NCBI GenBank assembly: GCA_900553765.1
Contig: USET01000072.1
Coordinates: 1 to 5,071 of the forward strand
From: an uncultured Mycoplasmatota bacterium
Lineage (GTDB): Bacteria; Bacillota_I; Bacilli_A; RF39; UBA660
Reading direction: 5' to 3'
Length of the DNA stretch: 5,071 bases
Positions 1 through 4,949 of the stretch are shown piece by piece (position 1 is the stretch's first letter; each line of letters opens with the position of its first letter). The notes under the pieces are model-generated. The model did no database searches and was not told where the DNA came from. It saw nothing but the letters and a program-made list of their open reading frames with translations. The position numbers and the translations under genes are program-made.

Positions 1-148
1 ATATAACTAATAATGTTACTAAAACGTGGACTAACATACTTTGTTCATAACGGAACGCATAAGTCAATCCAGCCCACGAATAAGTAAAGCTCTTGAAAAA
101 ACGCTTAATTCCTAATTTCTTTTGTTCATCTCTTTGTTCTTGATTCAT
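1..148 (-). CDS. Second DgkA-like kinase, partial (N-terminal 49 codons)
   Basis: This is the 5' part of a gene running off the left edge. It starts at ATG 148-146 with a good Shine-Dalgarno AAGGAG (rc of 155-160) seven bases upstream. The visible 49 residues align without gaps to the N-terminus of the upstream dgkA product. Both share a G-x-KRF-x2-SF-x2-SW-x-GL-x-YA-x-RYEQSM-x2-H pattern, the cytoplasmic amphipathic helix and first membrane segment of the DgkA family (PF01219). Family members phosphorylate undecaprenol (Gram-positive type) or diacylglycerol at the membrane. Only 13 nt separate it from the TAG stop of the preceding dgkA, so it is the next operon gene and a tandem paralogue. 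The family signature (E-x-[LI]-N-[TS]-x2-E) would lie outside the window, so catalytic competence cannot be judged. A fusion with another C-terminal domain, such as the PAP2 phosphatase seen in some DgkA proteins, cannot be excluded. Confidence 0.85.
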   Translation of the reverse strand, partial: MNQEQRDEQKKLGIKRFFKSFTYSWAGLTYAFRYEQSMLVHVLVTLLVI

Positions 149-161
149 AACGATCTCCTTA

Positions 162-572
162 CTACATTAACCAACTAGTTACCATTGAGATTAACTTTGG
201 TATAAATATCAAACACCATACGATAAAAGATACGATGGAATATACAAATACTGCCGCACTTGCGGTATCTTTTCCAATCTTTGCGAGTGGATGGATATGT
301 GGACAAATTAAATCGATCACCGCTTCTAATGAAGTATTAATGAGTTCTGTCGCTGCGATAATACCAAGCAAGAAAATACAAATAATCCATTCCAACCGAC
401 TGATCTGACATATGATTCCAAGACCAACGACTAATACGACAGTCATCGCATGGATCGTCATGCTTTGTTCATAGCGATATGCATATCTAAGACCATCCCA
501 TGAATTTCCAAAGCTATGCAAAAATCGTTTCCAACCGCGCTTTTTAAATTTCCCTCTTAATTCCAAATCCAT
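162..572 (-). CDS. dgkA: Undecaprenol/diacylglycerol kinase, DgkA family
   Basis: 136-residue integral membrane kinase, the usual length for the family. In Gram-positives the enzyme mainly phosphorylates undecaprenol with ATP, recycling the C55 lipid carrier of wall synthesis. Visible features are a basic N-terminal helix (residues 5-20), the conserved SW-x-GL-x-YA-x-RYEQSM stretch (24-38), and three hydrophobic segments at about 41-57, 62-82 and 105-128. The family signature E76-L-I-N79-T-S-L-E83 is followed by D87 and then by HPLAKIGKD (94-102), which in this family contributes to metal/ATP binding. All expected acidic residues are present, so it looks active. The start ATG (572-570) lies inside the 3' end of ybeY, giving a 29-nt overlap. 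An AGGAG (rc of 583-587) ten bases upstream supports it, so translation is probably coupled to ybeY. It ends with TAG, 13 nt before the second dgkA-like gene. Substrate preference (undecaprenol or diacylglycerol) is inferred from the family, not visible. Confidence 0.94.
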   Translation of the reverse strand: MDLELRGKFKKRGWKRFLHSFGNSWDGLRYAYRYEQSMTIHAMTVVLVVGLGIICQISRLEWIICIFLLGIIAATELINTSLEAVIDLICPHIHPLAKIGKDTASAAVFVYSIVSFIVWCLIFIPKLISMVTSWLM

Positions 573-996
573 CTAATACACGCTCCTGACGTTCAAACAT
601 GATTTTTTCATCTTCCTTTGTCATATGATCATATCCTAACAAATGATAAAAACCATGCACTGTTAAAAATGCTAACTCTCTTAAAAAAGAATGACCGTAT
701 TCCTTCGCTTGGCTTCTAGCCTTATCTACGGAAATATAGATGTCGCCTAAGATACGCTGATCCGAAAAATTCATCATCTCTTCATCTTCCAGTGCAAACG
801 TAATGACATCAGTTTCTCTATCGATATGACGATATTCTCGATTTAACTTATGAATTTCATCATTATGAACAATGATCACATTAAAAGTGACATTGTTTAA
901 CTTTTCAAAATCGACTGCATATTCCAACAACTTTGAAATTATCTTCAATTCATCGATGGTTTCTTCTGTTTCGTTGATTACTTCAATCTGATTCAT
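544..996 (-). CDS. ybeY: Endoribonuclease YbeY (rRNA maturation factor)
   Basis: 150-residue cytoplasmic metalloprotein of the UPF0054/YbeY family, a single-strand endoribonuclease needed for 16S rRNA 3'-end maturation and 70S ribosome quality control. The zinc-binding signature H114-G-F-Y-H118-L-L-G-Y-D-H124 is complete. The upstream conserved motifs are also present: LNREYR (51-56), R60-E-T-D-V-I-T-F (to 67) and LGDI-x-I (83-88). Length is typical (about 150-165). The start ATG (996-994) has GGAGGA (rc of 1001-1006) directly before it. That Shine-Dalgarno lies in the last codons of the vanZ-like gene, whose stop is only 1 nt away, so coupling is likely. The 3' end overlaps dgkA by 29 nt. 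ybeY followed by dgkA is the classical Bacillota order (yqfG-dgkA-cdd-era in Bacillus). I see nothing unusual in the protein. Confidence 0.96.
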   Translation of the reverse strand: MNQIEVINETEETIDELKIISKLLEYAVDFEKLNNVTFNVIIVHNDEIHKLNREYRHIDRETDVITFALEDEEMMNFSDQRILGDIYISVDKARSQAKEYGHSFLRELAFLTVHGFYHLLGYDHMTKEDEKIMFERQERVLDGFGIKREI

Positions 997-997
997 C

Positions 998-1606
998 TTA
1001 TCCTCCTATCGGGCTATAACAAAGATATGCGATAATTACACATATCGCAATTACCATTATTATATTATAGAACACTTCTTTTTTCAACATTTGAGGAAGG
1101 TGTGCCTTGATATAAATAATAAATTCGTATAAAAGATATCCTAGCATACCACCACATAAATTGAGTAGAATATCATCGATATCAAAAACGCGACCGATCT
1201 GCATTTGTGTTGTCTCAATCGTTGCTGATGCGATAAAAGATAACAAGAAAATAATATAACCTTTTTTAGGTTTCAAATAATACGAAACAAAAAATCCATA
1301 AGGTACAAACATGATCATATTTCCGATCACATTACGATAAAACATATTCGTACCTAACCGATACCGAAACATCTCCGTAAATGGTACGAAATTGGAAGAA
1401 GACCAACTAACATCCTGAAATGTAACAACATAAAATAAACAAAGAATATATATGACGAATCCAAGAGATAAAATTTCCTTATAAAAGTGAAATGATTCTT
1501 GATGATACAACAATTGAGTCACACGTATGGAAACAATAATCGTCGTAAAAATAAGTATCATCGGCCAATTGTTTGCAAAAATATCAAGTATTGTTTCCCG
1601 AAACAT
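998..1606 (-). CDS. VanZ-family membrane protein
   Basis: 202-residue polytopic membrane protein of the VanZ-like family (PF04892). VanZ of Enterococcus gives low-level teicoplanin resistance by an unknown mechanism, but most family members have no known role, so resistance should not be assumed. Hydrophobic segments are at about 13-33, 45-62, 92-110, 116-130, 146-166 and 180-197. Family motifs are clear: NFVPF (72-76), N92-V-I-G-N96 followed by F-V-P-Y-G (100-104), then IE-x2-Q-x3-GRVFDIDD (130-145) with N149 and G-x2-LGY. The start ATG (1606-1604) has AGGAG (rc of 1614-1618) seven bases upstream, overlapping the yqfD stop; the gap to yqfD is 4 nt and to ybeY 1 nt. It sits where phoH and yqfF are found in Bacillus. 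The position inside a sporulation/envelope operon suggests an envelope role, which is inference only. Confidence 0.88.
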   Translation of the reverse strand: MFRETILDIFANNWPMILIFTTIIVSIRVTQLLYHQESFHFYKEILSLGFVIYILCLFYVVTFQDVSWSSSNFVPFTEMFRYRLGTNMFYRNVIGNMIMFVPYGFFVSYYLKPKKGYIIFLLSFIASATIETTQMQIGRVFDIDDILLNLCGGMLGYLLYEFIIYIKAHLPQMLKKEVFYNIIMVIAICVIIAYLCYSPIGG

Positions 1607-1610
1607 CGTA

Positions 1611-2807
1611 TCACTCCTCTTTTTGTGGTACCTCTTCTATCTTTGGTTCGATTTTAGCATAATCTGTAATATCTTCACATACCGAAAAAAAGATATCTAC
1701 TATTATTTTACTCTCTTTTACCTCAACTTTCAAATTTTTTGAACCAATCACATACTCATTGTCATCTAGTTTACTTTCAATTTGCTTTCTTCCTAATTCT
1801 ACTGCCTTCTTAAGCGCTTCTTTTTTTCCGTAAATCTGATCGATTCTTTCCACTTCCTTTTGTTCTTGATAGACGATCCCAATAGGAAATGCAGGATCGA
1901 ATAATACTTCCTTTTCTTTGTACTCTTTTTCTTTAAATGGATGGAGTGTAAAAAGTTCATAAGTATGATTCAAAAAACGAAAAGCGTATACATTCTTCGT
2001 TCTTCCCGTATACCTCACTTCTCTATAAGAAAGAGGATATTCTACTTTCGTCTCATACCAAACTTCTCCGTACACCTTTCCTTCTGCACTCGTTACGTTT
2101 TTGACTTCCTCATTTAACGTAATCTCGCCACTAATAATGACATCTCCTTTTTTCACATAGTCATTCTTCGTTCTAACAATCGTTCCTCGTTCTGCTACGA
2201 CACGTGTAATGATGGCATTTTTCTTGGCTACAATATTGCGCATCTCACCTTGCTTTTTCTCTTTTTCTATCTCTCTTAATTCGACGCGAACAATATAAGA
2301 AGTACCCACATTTTCTATCTCTAACCACTCTATTCGATCTCGATTTTCATCCATAATATCTTTACGAATCTGATCAAGAGTATGATAACTTTTATGGATC
2401 GTCATTTCTTTGATACCATGTTCTTCCAATTCCTTTTTTAAAAAAGCACGTACATCAGAATCAGTATGAACCACTTCTATTTTAAAAATCGTATTTGTAA
2501 GTAGAAGCAGAAAACAAAAACCAATCGTTAACGATAAAAGTAATTCCTTATAAAACCTAATTCTTTTTCTAAAACTTAAAATACCATAACTGCCTATAAT
2601 AGTAACATCGTAAATCGTTTTTAACTCTTCTATTCGTTCGTAATCTTCGCTGTAAACTTCGATCTCGACTACATCTCTTTTTGGATACCAAATCCGTAAC
2701 AATTCTATATTCTGTCCCATCAATCGGTGAATAAATCTTTCTATATTCTTCCCAGAAATCCTTAGTTTTAATCTTCCTCTTAACCGTTGGAATAAAAAAT
2801 TTTTCAT
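1611..2807 (-). CDS. yqfD: Sporulation protein YqfD
   Basis: 398-residue membrane protein of the YqfD sporulation family (PF06898), the usual length of about 390-400. In Bacillus the gene belongs to the mother-cell sigma-E regulon with yqfC; the biochemical role is unknown. From the N-terminus there is a cytoplasmic alpha/beta region (1-85) and one transmembrane segment (about 87-109). A large extracytoplasmic part follows. It includes a family-typical stretch at 202-227, V-x-ERGTIVR then Y-V-K-K-G-D-V-I-I-S-G, which resembles a lipoyl/barrel-sandwich hairpin. The charged C-terminus is rich in E and K. Two starts are possible: GTG at 2810-2808 and ATG at 2807-2805. I chose the ATG because the Shine-Dalgarno AGGTG (rc of 2813-2817) is then 5 nt away, exactly as for yqfC, whereas for GTG it is only 2 nt away. 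That Shine-Dalgarno is formed by the last codons of yqfC (AGG TGA), so the two are translationally coupled. Confidence 0.94.
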   Translation of the reverse strand: MKNFLFQRLRGRLKLRISGKNIERFIHRLMGQNIELLRIWYPKRDVVEIEVYSEDYERIEELKTIYDVTIIGSYGILSFRKRIRFYKELLLSLTIGFCFLLLLTNTIFKIEVVHTDSDVRAFLKKELEEHGIKEMTIHKSYHTLDQIRKDIMDENRDRIEWLEIENVGTSYIVRVELREIEKEKKQGEMRNIVAKKNAIITRVVAERGTIVRTKNDYVKKGDVIISGEITLNEEVKNVTSAEGKVYGEVWYETKVEYPLSYREVRYTGRTKNVYAFRFLNHTYELFTLHPFKEKEYKEKEVLFDPAFPIGIVYQEQKEVERIDQIYGKKEALKKAVELGRKQIESKLDDNEYVIGSKNLKVEVKESKIIVDIFFSVCEDITDYAKIEPKIEEVPQKEE

Positions 2808-2811
2808 CACA

Positions 2812-3051
2812 TCACCTAAATTCTATCGTTTTTAATTTTCCTGTAATCAATACTTCATCTTTTAATAATCGTGAAACAACAAGCCTCTCTCCTTTTATAA
2901 TAAGTAATCCGCCCACATATCTTATCATCACTTTTTCTCCACCAATTTCTCCAATACTCGTGTAGTTGACCACGTTAATTTGATTTTCTAAAATATGAAC
3001 AACAAAATCATCTTCTAATAAATAGCTACGTAGTTTCCCAACGATTCCCAT
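2812..3051 (-). CDS. yqfC: YabP/YqfC-family sporulation protein
   Basis: 79-residue protein of the YabP/YqfC family (PF07873), slightly shorter than Bacillus YqfC (about 93). In Bacillus yqfC is sigma-E dependent and paired with yqfD; the family is linked to spore coat/cortex formation, but its molecular role is not known. The sequence is almost all beta-strand in character. The family core is visible as I-x-NY-type strands around 25-31 (NVVNYTS), G-x-I-x-I-x-GE-x-L-type turns around 47-57 (GGLLIIKGERL), and ITGK-L-x-x-I-x-F near the C-terminus. No signal peptide or membrane segment is seen. The start ATG 3051-3049 has AGGTGAT (rc of 3055-3061) upstream, the same motif used for yqfD. It is the first gene of the operon, just downstream of the terminator at 3141-3174, and its TGA stop lies 4 nt before the yqfD ATG. 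The pairing with yqfD is the strongest support for the name. Confidence 0.87.
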   Translation of the reverse strand: MGIVGKLRSYLLEDDFVVHILENQINVVNYTSIGEIGGEKVMIRYVGGLLIIKGERLVVSRLLKDEVLITGKLKTIEFR

Positions 3052-3066
3052 ATTATCACCTAAGTC

Positions 3067-3095
3067 ATTTTATGTTTTTTTCATATCTCTTATGT
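3067..3095 (-). promoter_or_regulatory. Weak candidate sigma-E-type promoter for the yqfC operon
   Basis: Upstream of yqfC the minus strand carries CATAAAAT (rc of 3067-3074), one mismatch from the Bacillus sigma-E -10 consensus CATACA[A/C]T. Fourteen bases upstream is ACATAAG (rc of 3089-3095), a poor match to the -35. Known biology (yqfC-yqfD are sigma-E dependent in Bacillus) makes this worth noting. However, the predicted start would fall at the edge of the Shine-Dalgarno, which is tight. I saw no convincing sigma-A promoter in 3052-3140. Confidence 0.25.
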
Positions 3096-3140
3096 ACAAA
3101 AATATCCCAACCTAGAAAATATTCAATCTTACAAAATACA

Positions 3141-3174
3141 CAAAAAACTATCGACAAAAATATTGTCGATAGTT
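3141..3174 (-). terminator. Rho-independent terminator of the surface-protein gene
   Basis: A perfect 12-bp stem is formed by 3146-3157 and 3163-3174 (arms AACTATCGACAA and TTGTCGATAGTT) around a 5-nt loop. Read on the minus strand, the stem is followed by a run of T (rc of the A-run 3142-3147, partly inside the stem). It begins 13 bases after the TAA stop of the surface-protein gene (stop at 3188-3190). It would separate that gene from the yqfC operon. Confidence 0.9.
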
Positions 3175-3187
3175 CATTAATATGAGT

Positions 3188-3928
3188 CTAATGTGTTAAT
3201 AATTTTTTACCTGCAACAACAGTTACTAGTCCACTGACAATCAAACAAGACAAAATAGCAAAGATATTCATATCCGAAGTGTTTGGATTTTCAACTTTAA
3301 TAACTAATGCATTTAATGCTTTTTCAATATCGCTTGCCCATTCATCAACTTCATTTTGTTGTAAAATGGTTTTATTATAATCCACTTTATTAATTGCATT
3401 TTCTACATTTTGAATAGATTCATTTGTATATTTATTTTTATCCATTTGATTGTATTTGGTAATTAATTCATTAATTTTTGAATAATCTGCTTTCTTGTAC
3501 TGGATGGAAATAGTTCCATCTTCATTTGTAACTATTTCTTTTTCGTCTTCACTAAAATTAATGTATGTAGCATTCACTTCTTTATTAAAAGTTCCGCCAC
3601 TTACTACAACATCAGCGGCAGTTAAATCTTCAGAACCACTCATTGTAGCTATAATTTGTCCACTACCAGCATTGAATGTTCCACCTGTAATAATTAATTC
3701 ACCAGCATTACGACCAGTATTTGACATCTTACCATTTAAAACAGTATCTACATCAGAAGTAAATTCTCCTCCTGTAATCGTTGTCTTATTCCAATTAAGA
3801 ACAGCTGCTTGTGTTGTATTTGTAAATGACCCTCCTGTAATTTTTAAAATTCCATCGTCGTCATTTTTTACAGTGTTAATTCCACCATCAAAAACTCCGC
3901 CATTGATGTTAAAGTTGGTGTATATAAT
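3188..3928 (-). pseudogene. 3' piece of frameshifted beta-helix/FIVAR surface protein
   Basis: This stretch is open from just after the in-frame stop at 3931-3929 down to the TAA at 3188-3190 and continues the upstream piece (4482-3868) in the -1 frame. Reading from 3904 gives a run of beta-helix rungs: NGGVFDGG, then ITGGSF, ITGGEF, ITGGTF and VSGGTF. Their DNA is also repetitive (ATTACAGGAGG, rc of 3831-3841 and 3768-3778, 63 nt apart). A helical module of about 62 residues follows (ADYSKIN, then a Y-T-x-ES region, then QQNEVD and a final IEKALNALV), matching the FIVAR-like repeat of Gram-positive surface proteins. The end has a sorting-signal layout: NPNTSD, a hydrophobic stretch of about 19 residues, then KK and a short tail. 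The first internal ATG (3727-3725) has no Shine-Dalgarno, so this piece is probably not translated alone. With the frame restored the full protein is about 431 residues, anchored to wall or membrane and probably an adhesin; the function is inferred. Confidence 0.82.
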
Positions 3929-4482
3929 TTAGACGGATTTTGAGTTGCACCATTATAATACCCATTATGAATCATACTTGAATAATGACCATTATTATAA
4001 ACCTTAACAGAATCACCAATTACCATTGTTCCAAAATTTTCAATTGTATAATAAGAATTTCCGTTTGGTGTTGTTGGATTTTTTCCAGCTTCTTGGCTTC
4101 GAGTGTAGGTTCCGCTAATCAAATTAGCAACACCACCTTCTTCATTTACTAAGGCTGCTTTTTGATGAGATACATTATCTAAGGTTCCATCACCTTTAAC
4201 TGTAAGATTTCCATGATTGATAACGGTATGTTTGCCTGCAACATTTGTTACTGTTTTCCCGTTTAAATCTAATGTTATGTTTTTACCAGTTGCAATTACC
4301 ACACTCTCAGTCGTATCAGATAAAATAGTTACAGTTTGACCATTAGCATTATCAATTGCTTCTTGAATTGTCGTGTATTTTACCCCACCAACGCTTGCAA
4401 CTTCGTTTTCAATAGCAGATACAGAAGCTAAACATATCATACTAGCAAACGTCATTGTAATAATATACTTTAGTACTTTCAT
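3868..4482 (-). CDS. Secreted beta-helix protein, 5' piece of a frameshifted gene
   Basis: As the sequence stands this encodes 204 residues, but the last 20 or so are out of frame. The start ATG (4482-4480) has AAAGGAG (rc of 4490-4496) seven bases upstream and a promoter just before that. Residues 1-23 are a signal peptide (M-K-V-L-K, hydrophobic core, cleavage probably after VSA). The mature N-terminus has V-G-G-V-K-Y-T-T-I-Q-E-A-I (32-44), then T-V-T-I-L-S-D-T and I-T-L-D-L-N-G-K-T (69-77). This is the usual opening of pectin-lyase-like, parallel beta-helix surface proteins in gut Firmicutes. Repeating strands continue to about residue 184. After NPSK the frame switches to LYTPTLTSM and stops at TAA 3870-3868, while the -1 frame carries on with beta-helix rungs. 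It lacks the FIVAR module and anchor, so the product as written would be secreted rather than surface-held. A sequencing or assembly indel is an alternative to a real mutation. Confidence 0.85.
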   Translation of the reverse strand: MKVLKYIITMTFASMICLASVSAIENEVASVGGVKYTTIQEAIDNANGQTVTILSDTTESVVIATGKNITLDLNGKTVTNVAGKHTVINHGNLTVKGDGTLDNVSHQKAALVNEEGGVANLISGTYTRSQEAGKNPTTPNGNSYYTIENFGTMVIGDSVKVYNNGHYSSMIHNGYYNGATQNPSKLYTPTLTSMAEFLMVELTL

Positions 4483-4503
4483 TTTTCCTCTCCTTTCACA
4501 TGT

Positions 4504-4532
4504 ATAATACTATAAAATATTCCATATTTCAA
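4504..4532 (-). promoter_or_regulatory. Sigma-A-type promoter of the surface-protein gene
   Basis: The minus strand reads TTGAAA (rc of 4527-4532), a 17-nt spacer, then TATTAT (rc of 4504-4509). Each hexamer differs from consensus by one base and the spacing is ideal. The predicted start near 4497 leaves a leader of only about 15 nt, with the Shine-Dalgarno at its very beginning. The gene is therefore probably a single-gene transcript between this promoter and the terminator at 3141-3174. Confidence 0.7.
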
Positions 4533-4568
4533 TACATTTTTACACATTTATTCTATATTTACACTTTC

Positions 4569-4808
4569 TTAATATTTAACGACGATTCTAATATTTCTAT
4601 ATTCGTTTTCAAAAGGTTCTATATAATCATTCCAATACTTTTTGGAGCATCCAATCGCATTCTCATGGTTCAATTCTATTTCCTTTACGGGATATTCGCG
4701 CACAATATAATCCAATTTTTGCTTCATACGATCCATGTGAGATAAATTGACCATCCCTTCTACATTAATATATAATTTATCCTCTCTATAAGTAATTTCT
4801 GTTCTCAT
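4569..4808 (-). CDS. Small protein of unknown function, weakly STAS/SpoIIAA-like
   Basis: 79-residue soluble protein that I do not firmly recognise. The start at ATG 4808-4806 is chosen because GGTGGTGAT (rc of 4815-4823), close to the anti-Shine-Dalgarno complement GGAGGTGAT, ends six bases upstream. A start at 4916 in the same frame would add 36 residues encoded by promoter-like, AT-rich DNA and has no ribosome site. The predicted order is strand (2-7), strand with a turn glycine (L-Y-I-N-V-E-G, 12-18), amphipathic helix (23-36), strand (V-K-E-I-E-L-N, 40-46), helix, and final strand (I-R-I-V-V-K). This resembles a short STAS domain such as SpoIIAA, with the I-E-L-N strand followed by a loop holding C-S where the regulatory serine region would lie. 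The D-S-S-G motif is absent, so an anti-anti-sigma role is only a guess. It is divergent from murT and followed after 86 nt by the surface-protein gene, with no clear terminator between. Confidence 0.6.
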   Translation of the reverse strand: MRTEITYREDKLYINVEGMVNLSHMDRMKQKLDYIVREYPVKEIELNHENAIGCSKKYWNDYIEPFENEYRNIRIVVKY

Positions 4809-4814
4809 CTTACC

Positions 4815-4823
4815 ATCACCACC
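4815..4823 (-). promoter_or_regulatory. Ribosome binding site deciding the small gene's start
   Basis: The minus strand reads GGTGGTGAT six bases before ATG 4808-4806. It differs by one base from GGAGGTGAT, the complement of the 16S rRNA tail. Like the AGGTGAT sites of yqfC and yqfD it relies on the GGTGAT half, which supports the 79-residue rather than the 115-residue reading. Confidence 0.6.
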
Positions 4824-4826
4824 ACT

Positions 4827-4835
4827 ACTATAACA
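4827..4835 (-). promoter_or_regulatory. Candidate extended -10 promoter of the small gene
   Basis: The minus strand reads TGTTATAGT, matching the extended -10 pattern TG-n-TATAAT with one mismatch. The -35 position with a 17-nt spacer is ACTATA, a poor match, so the promoter would rely on the TG extension. A start near 4820 would fall inside the Shine-Dalgarno region, giving a very short leader. It overlaps the left arm of the inverted repeat, so a protein bound there would block it. Confidence 0.35.
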
Positions 4836-4855
4836 CCTTTCCACCTTGTTATAGT
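4827..4855. repeat. 9-bp perfect inverted repeat, possible operator or hairpin
   Basis: The arms are ACTATAACA (4827-4835) and TGTTATAGT (4847-4855), exact reverse complements with an 11-nt spacer. The spacer, read on the minus strand, holds two GGTG-containing segments. Each arm reads outward as TGTTATAGT, an extended -10 (TGnTATAnT). The repeat lies between the divergent small gene and murT, so it could be a repressor site over the small gene's promoter or an RNA hairpin at its 5' end. No T-run follows on either strand, so it is not a terminator. Confidence 0.6.
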
Positions 4856-4921
4856 GAATTTCGACAAAACTAGAAAAAAAATATAAATTGCAAAATTTGT
4901 CACATGCGAAATACAATGATA

Positions 4922-4930
4922 TGTTATAAT
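4922..4930 (+). promoter_or_regulatory. Extended -10 promoter of the murT-like gene
   Basis: The plus strand reads TGTTATAAT, a perfect extended -10 element. The -35 is weak: ACATGC at a 17-nt spacing, or TTGTCA (4897-4902) at a 22-nt spacing that is too long. A start near 4937 would give a leader of about 13 nt before ATG 4950. The same nine bases with one change (TGTTATAGT) form the inverted-repeat arms 70 bases upstream. Confidence 0.6.
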
Positions 4931-4949
4931 TTTATTAAGAGGTGTCGTT

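Noticed and set aside
998..1606. Glycopeptide resistance gene
   Set aside because: Only the VanZ-like domain is present. No vanA/B, vanH, vanX or vanRS genes are nearby, and most VanZ-family proteins have no shown link to resistance.
1527..1742. 71-codon plus-strand open frame
   Set aside because: It lies antisense across the yqfD/vanZ junction, has a low-complexity F/Y/I-rich product and no ribosome site.
2808..2810. GTG start for yqfD
   Set aside because: The Shine-Dalgarno would be only 2 nt away. The ATG three bases later has the same 5-nt spacing as yqfC.
3905..3930. Programmed -1 frameshift in the surface-protein gene
   Set aside because: The possible slip points (AAA then TTA, ACT then TTA) do not form an X-XXY-YYZ slippery heptamer, and I saw no strong stem just downstream.
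3911..3930. Phase variation through a homopolymer tract
   Set aside because: The runs are only three bases long, too short for typical slipped-strand switching, so I leave it as a possibility rather than a call.
3495..3932. 145-codon plus-strand open frame
   Set aside because: It is antisense to the repeat-rich surface-protein gene, has no ribosome site, and its composition (P, S and V rich) is the mirror of G/T-rich beta-helix codons.
4500..4745. 81-codon plus-strand open frame
   Set aside because: It overlaps the surface-gene promoter and the small minus-strand gene, and its F/I/Y-rich product is typical of AT-rich noncoding reading.
4809..4916. 36-residue N-terminal extension of the small gene (start at 4916)
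   Set aside because: No Shine-Dalgarno precedes 4916, the extension reads through AT-rich promoter DNA and the inverted repeat, and a better start exists at 4808.
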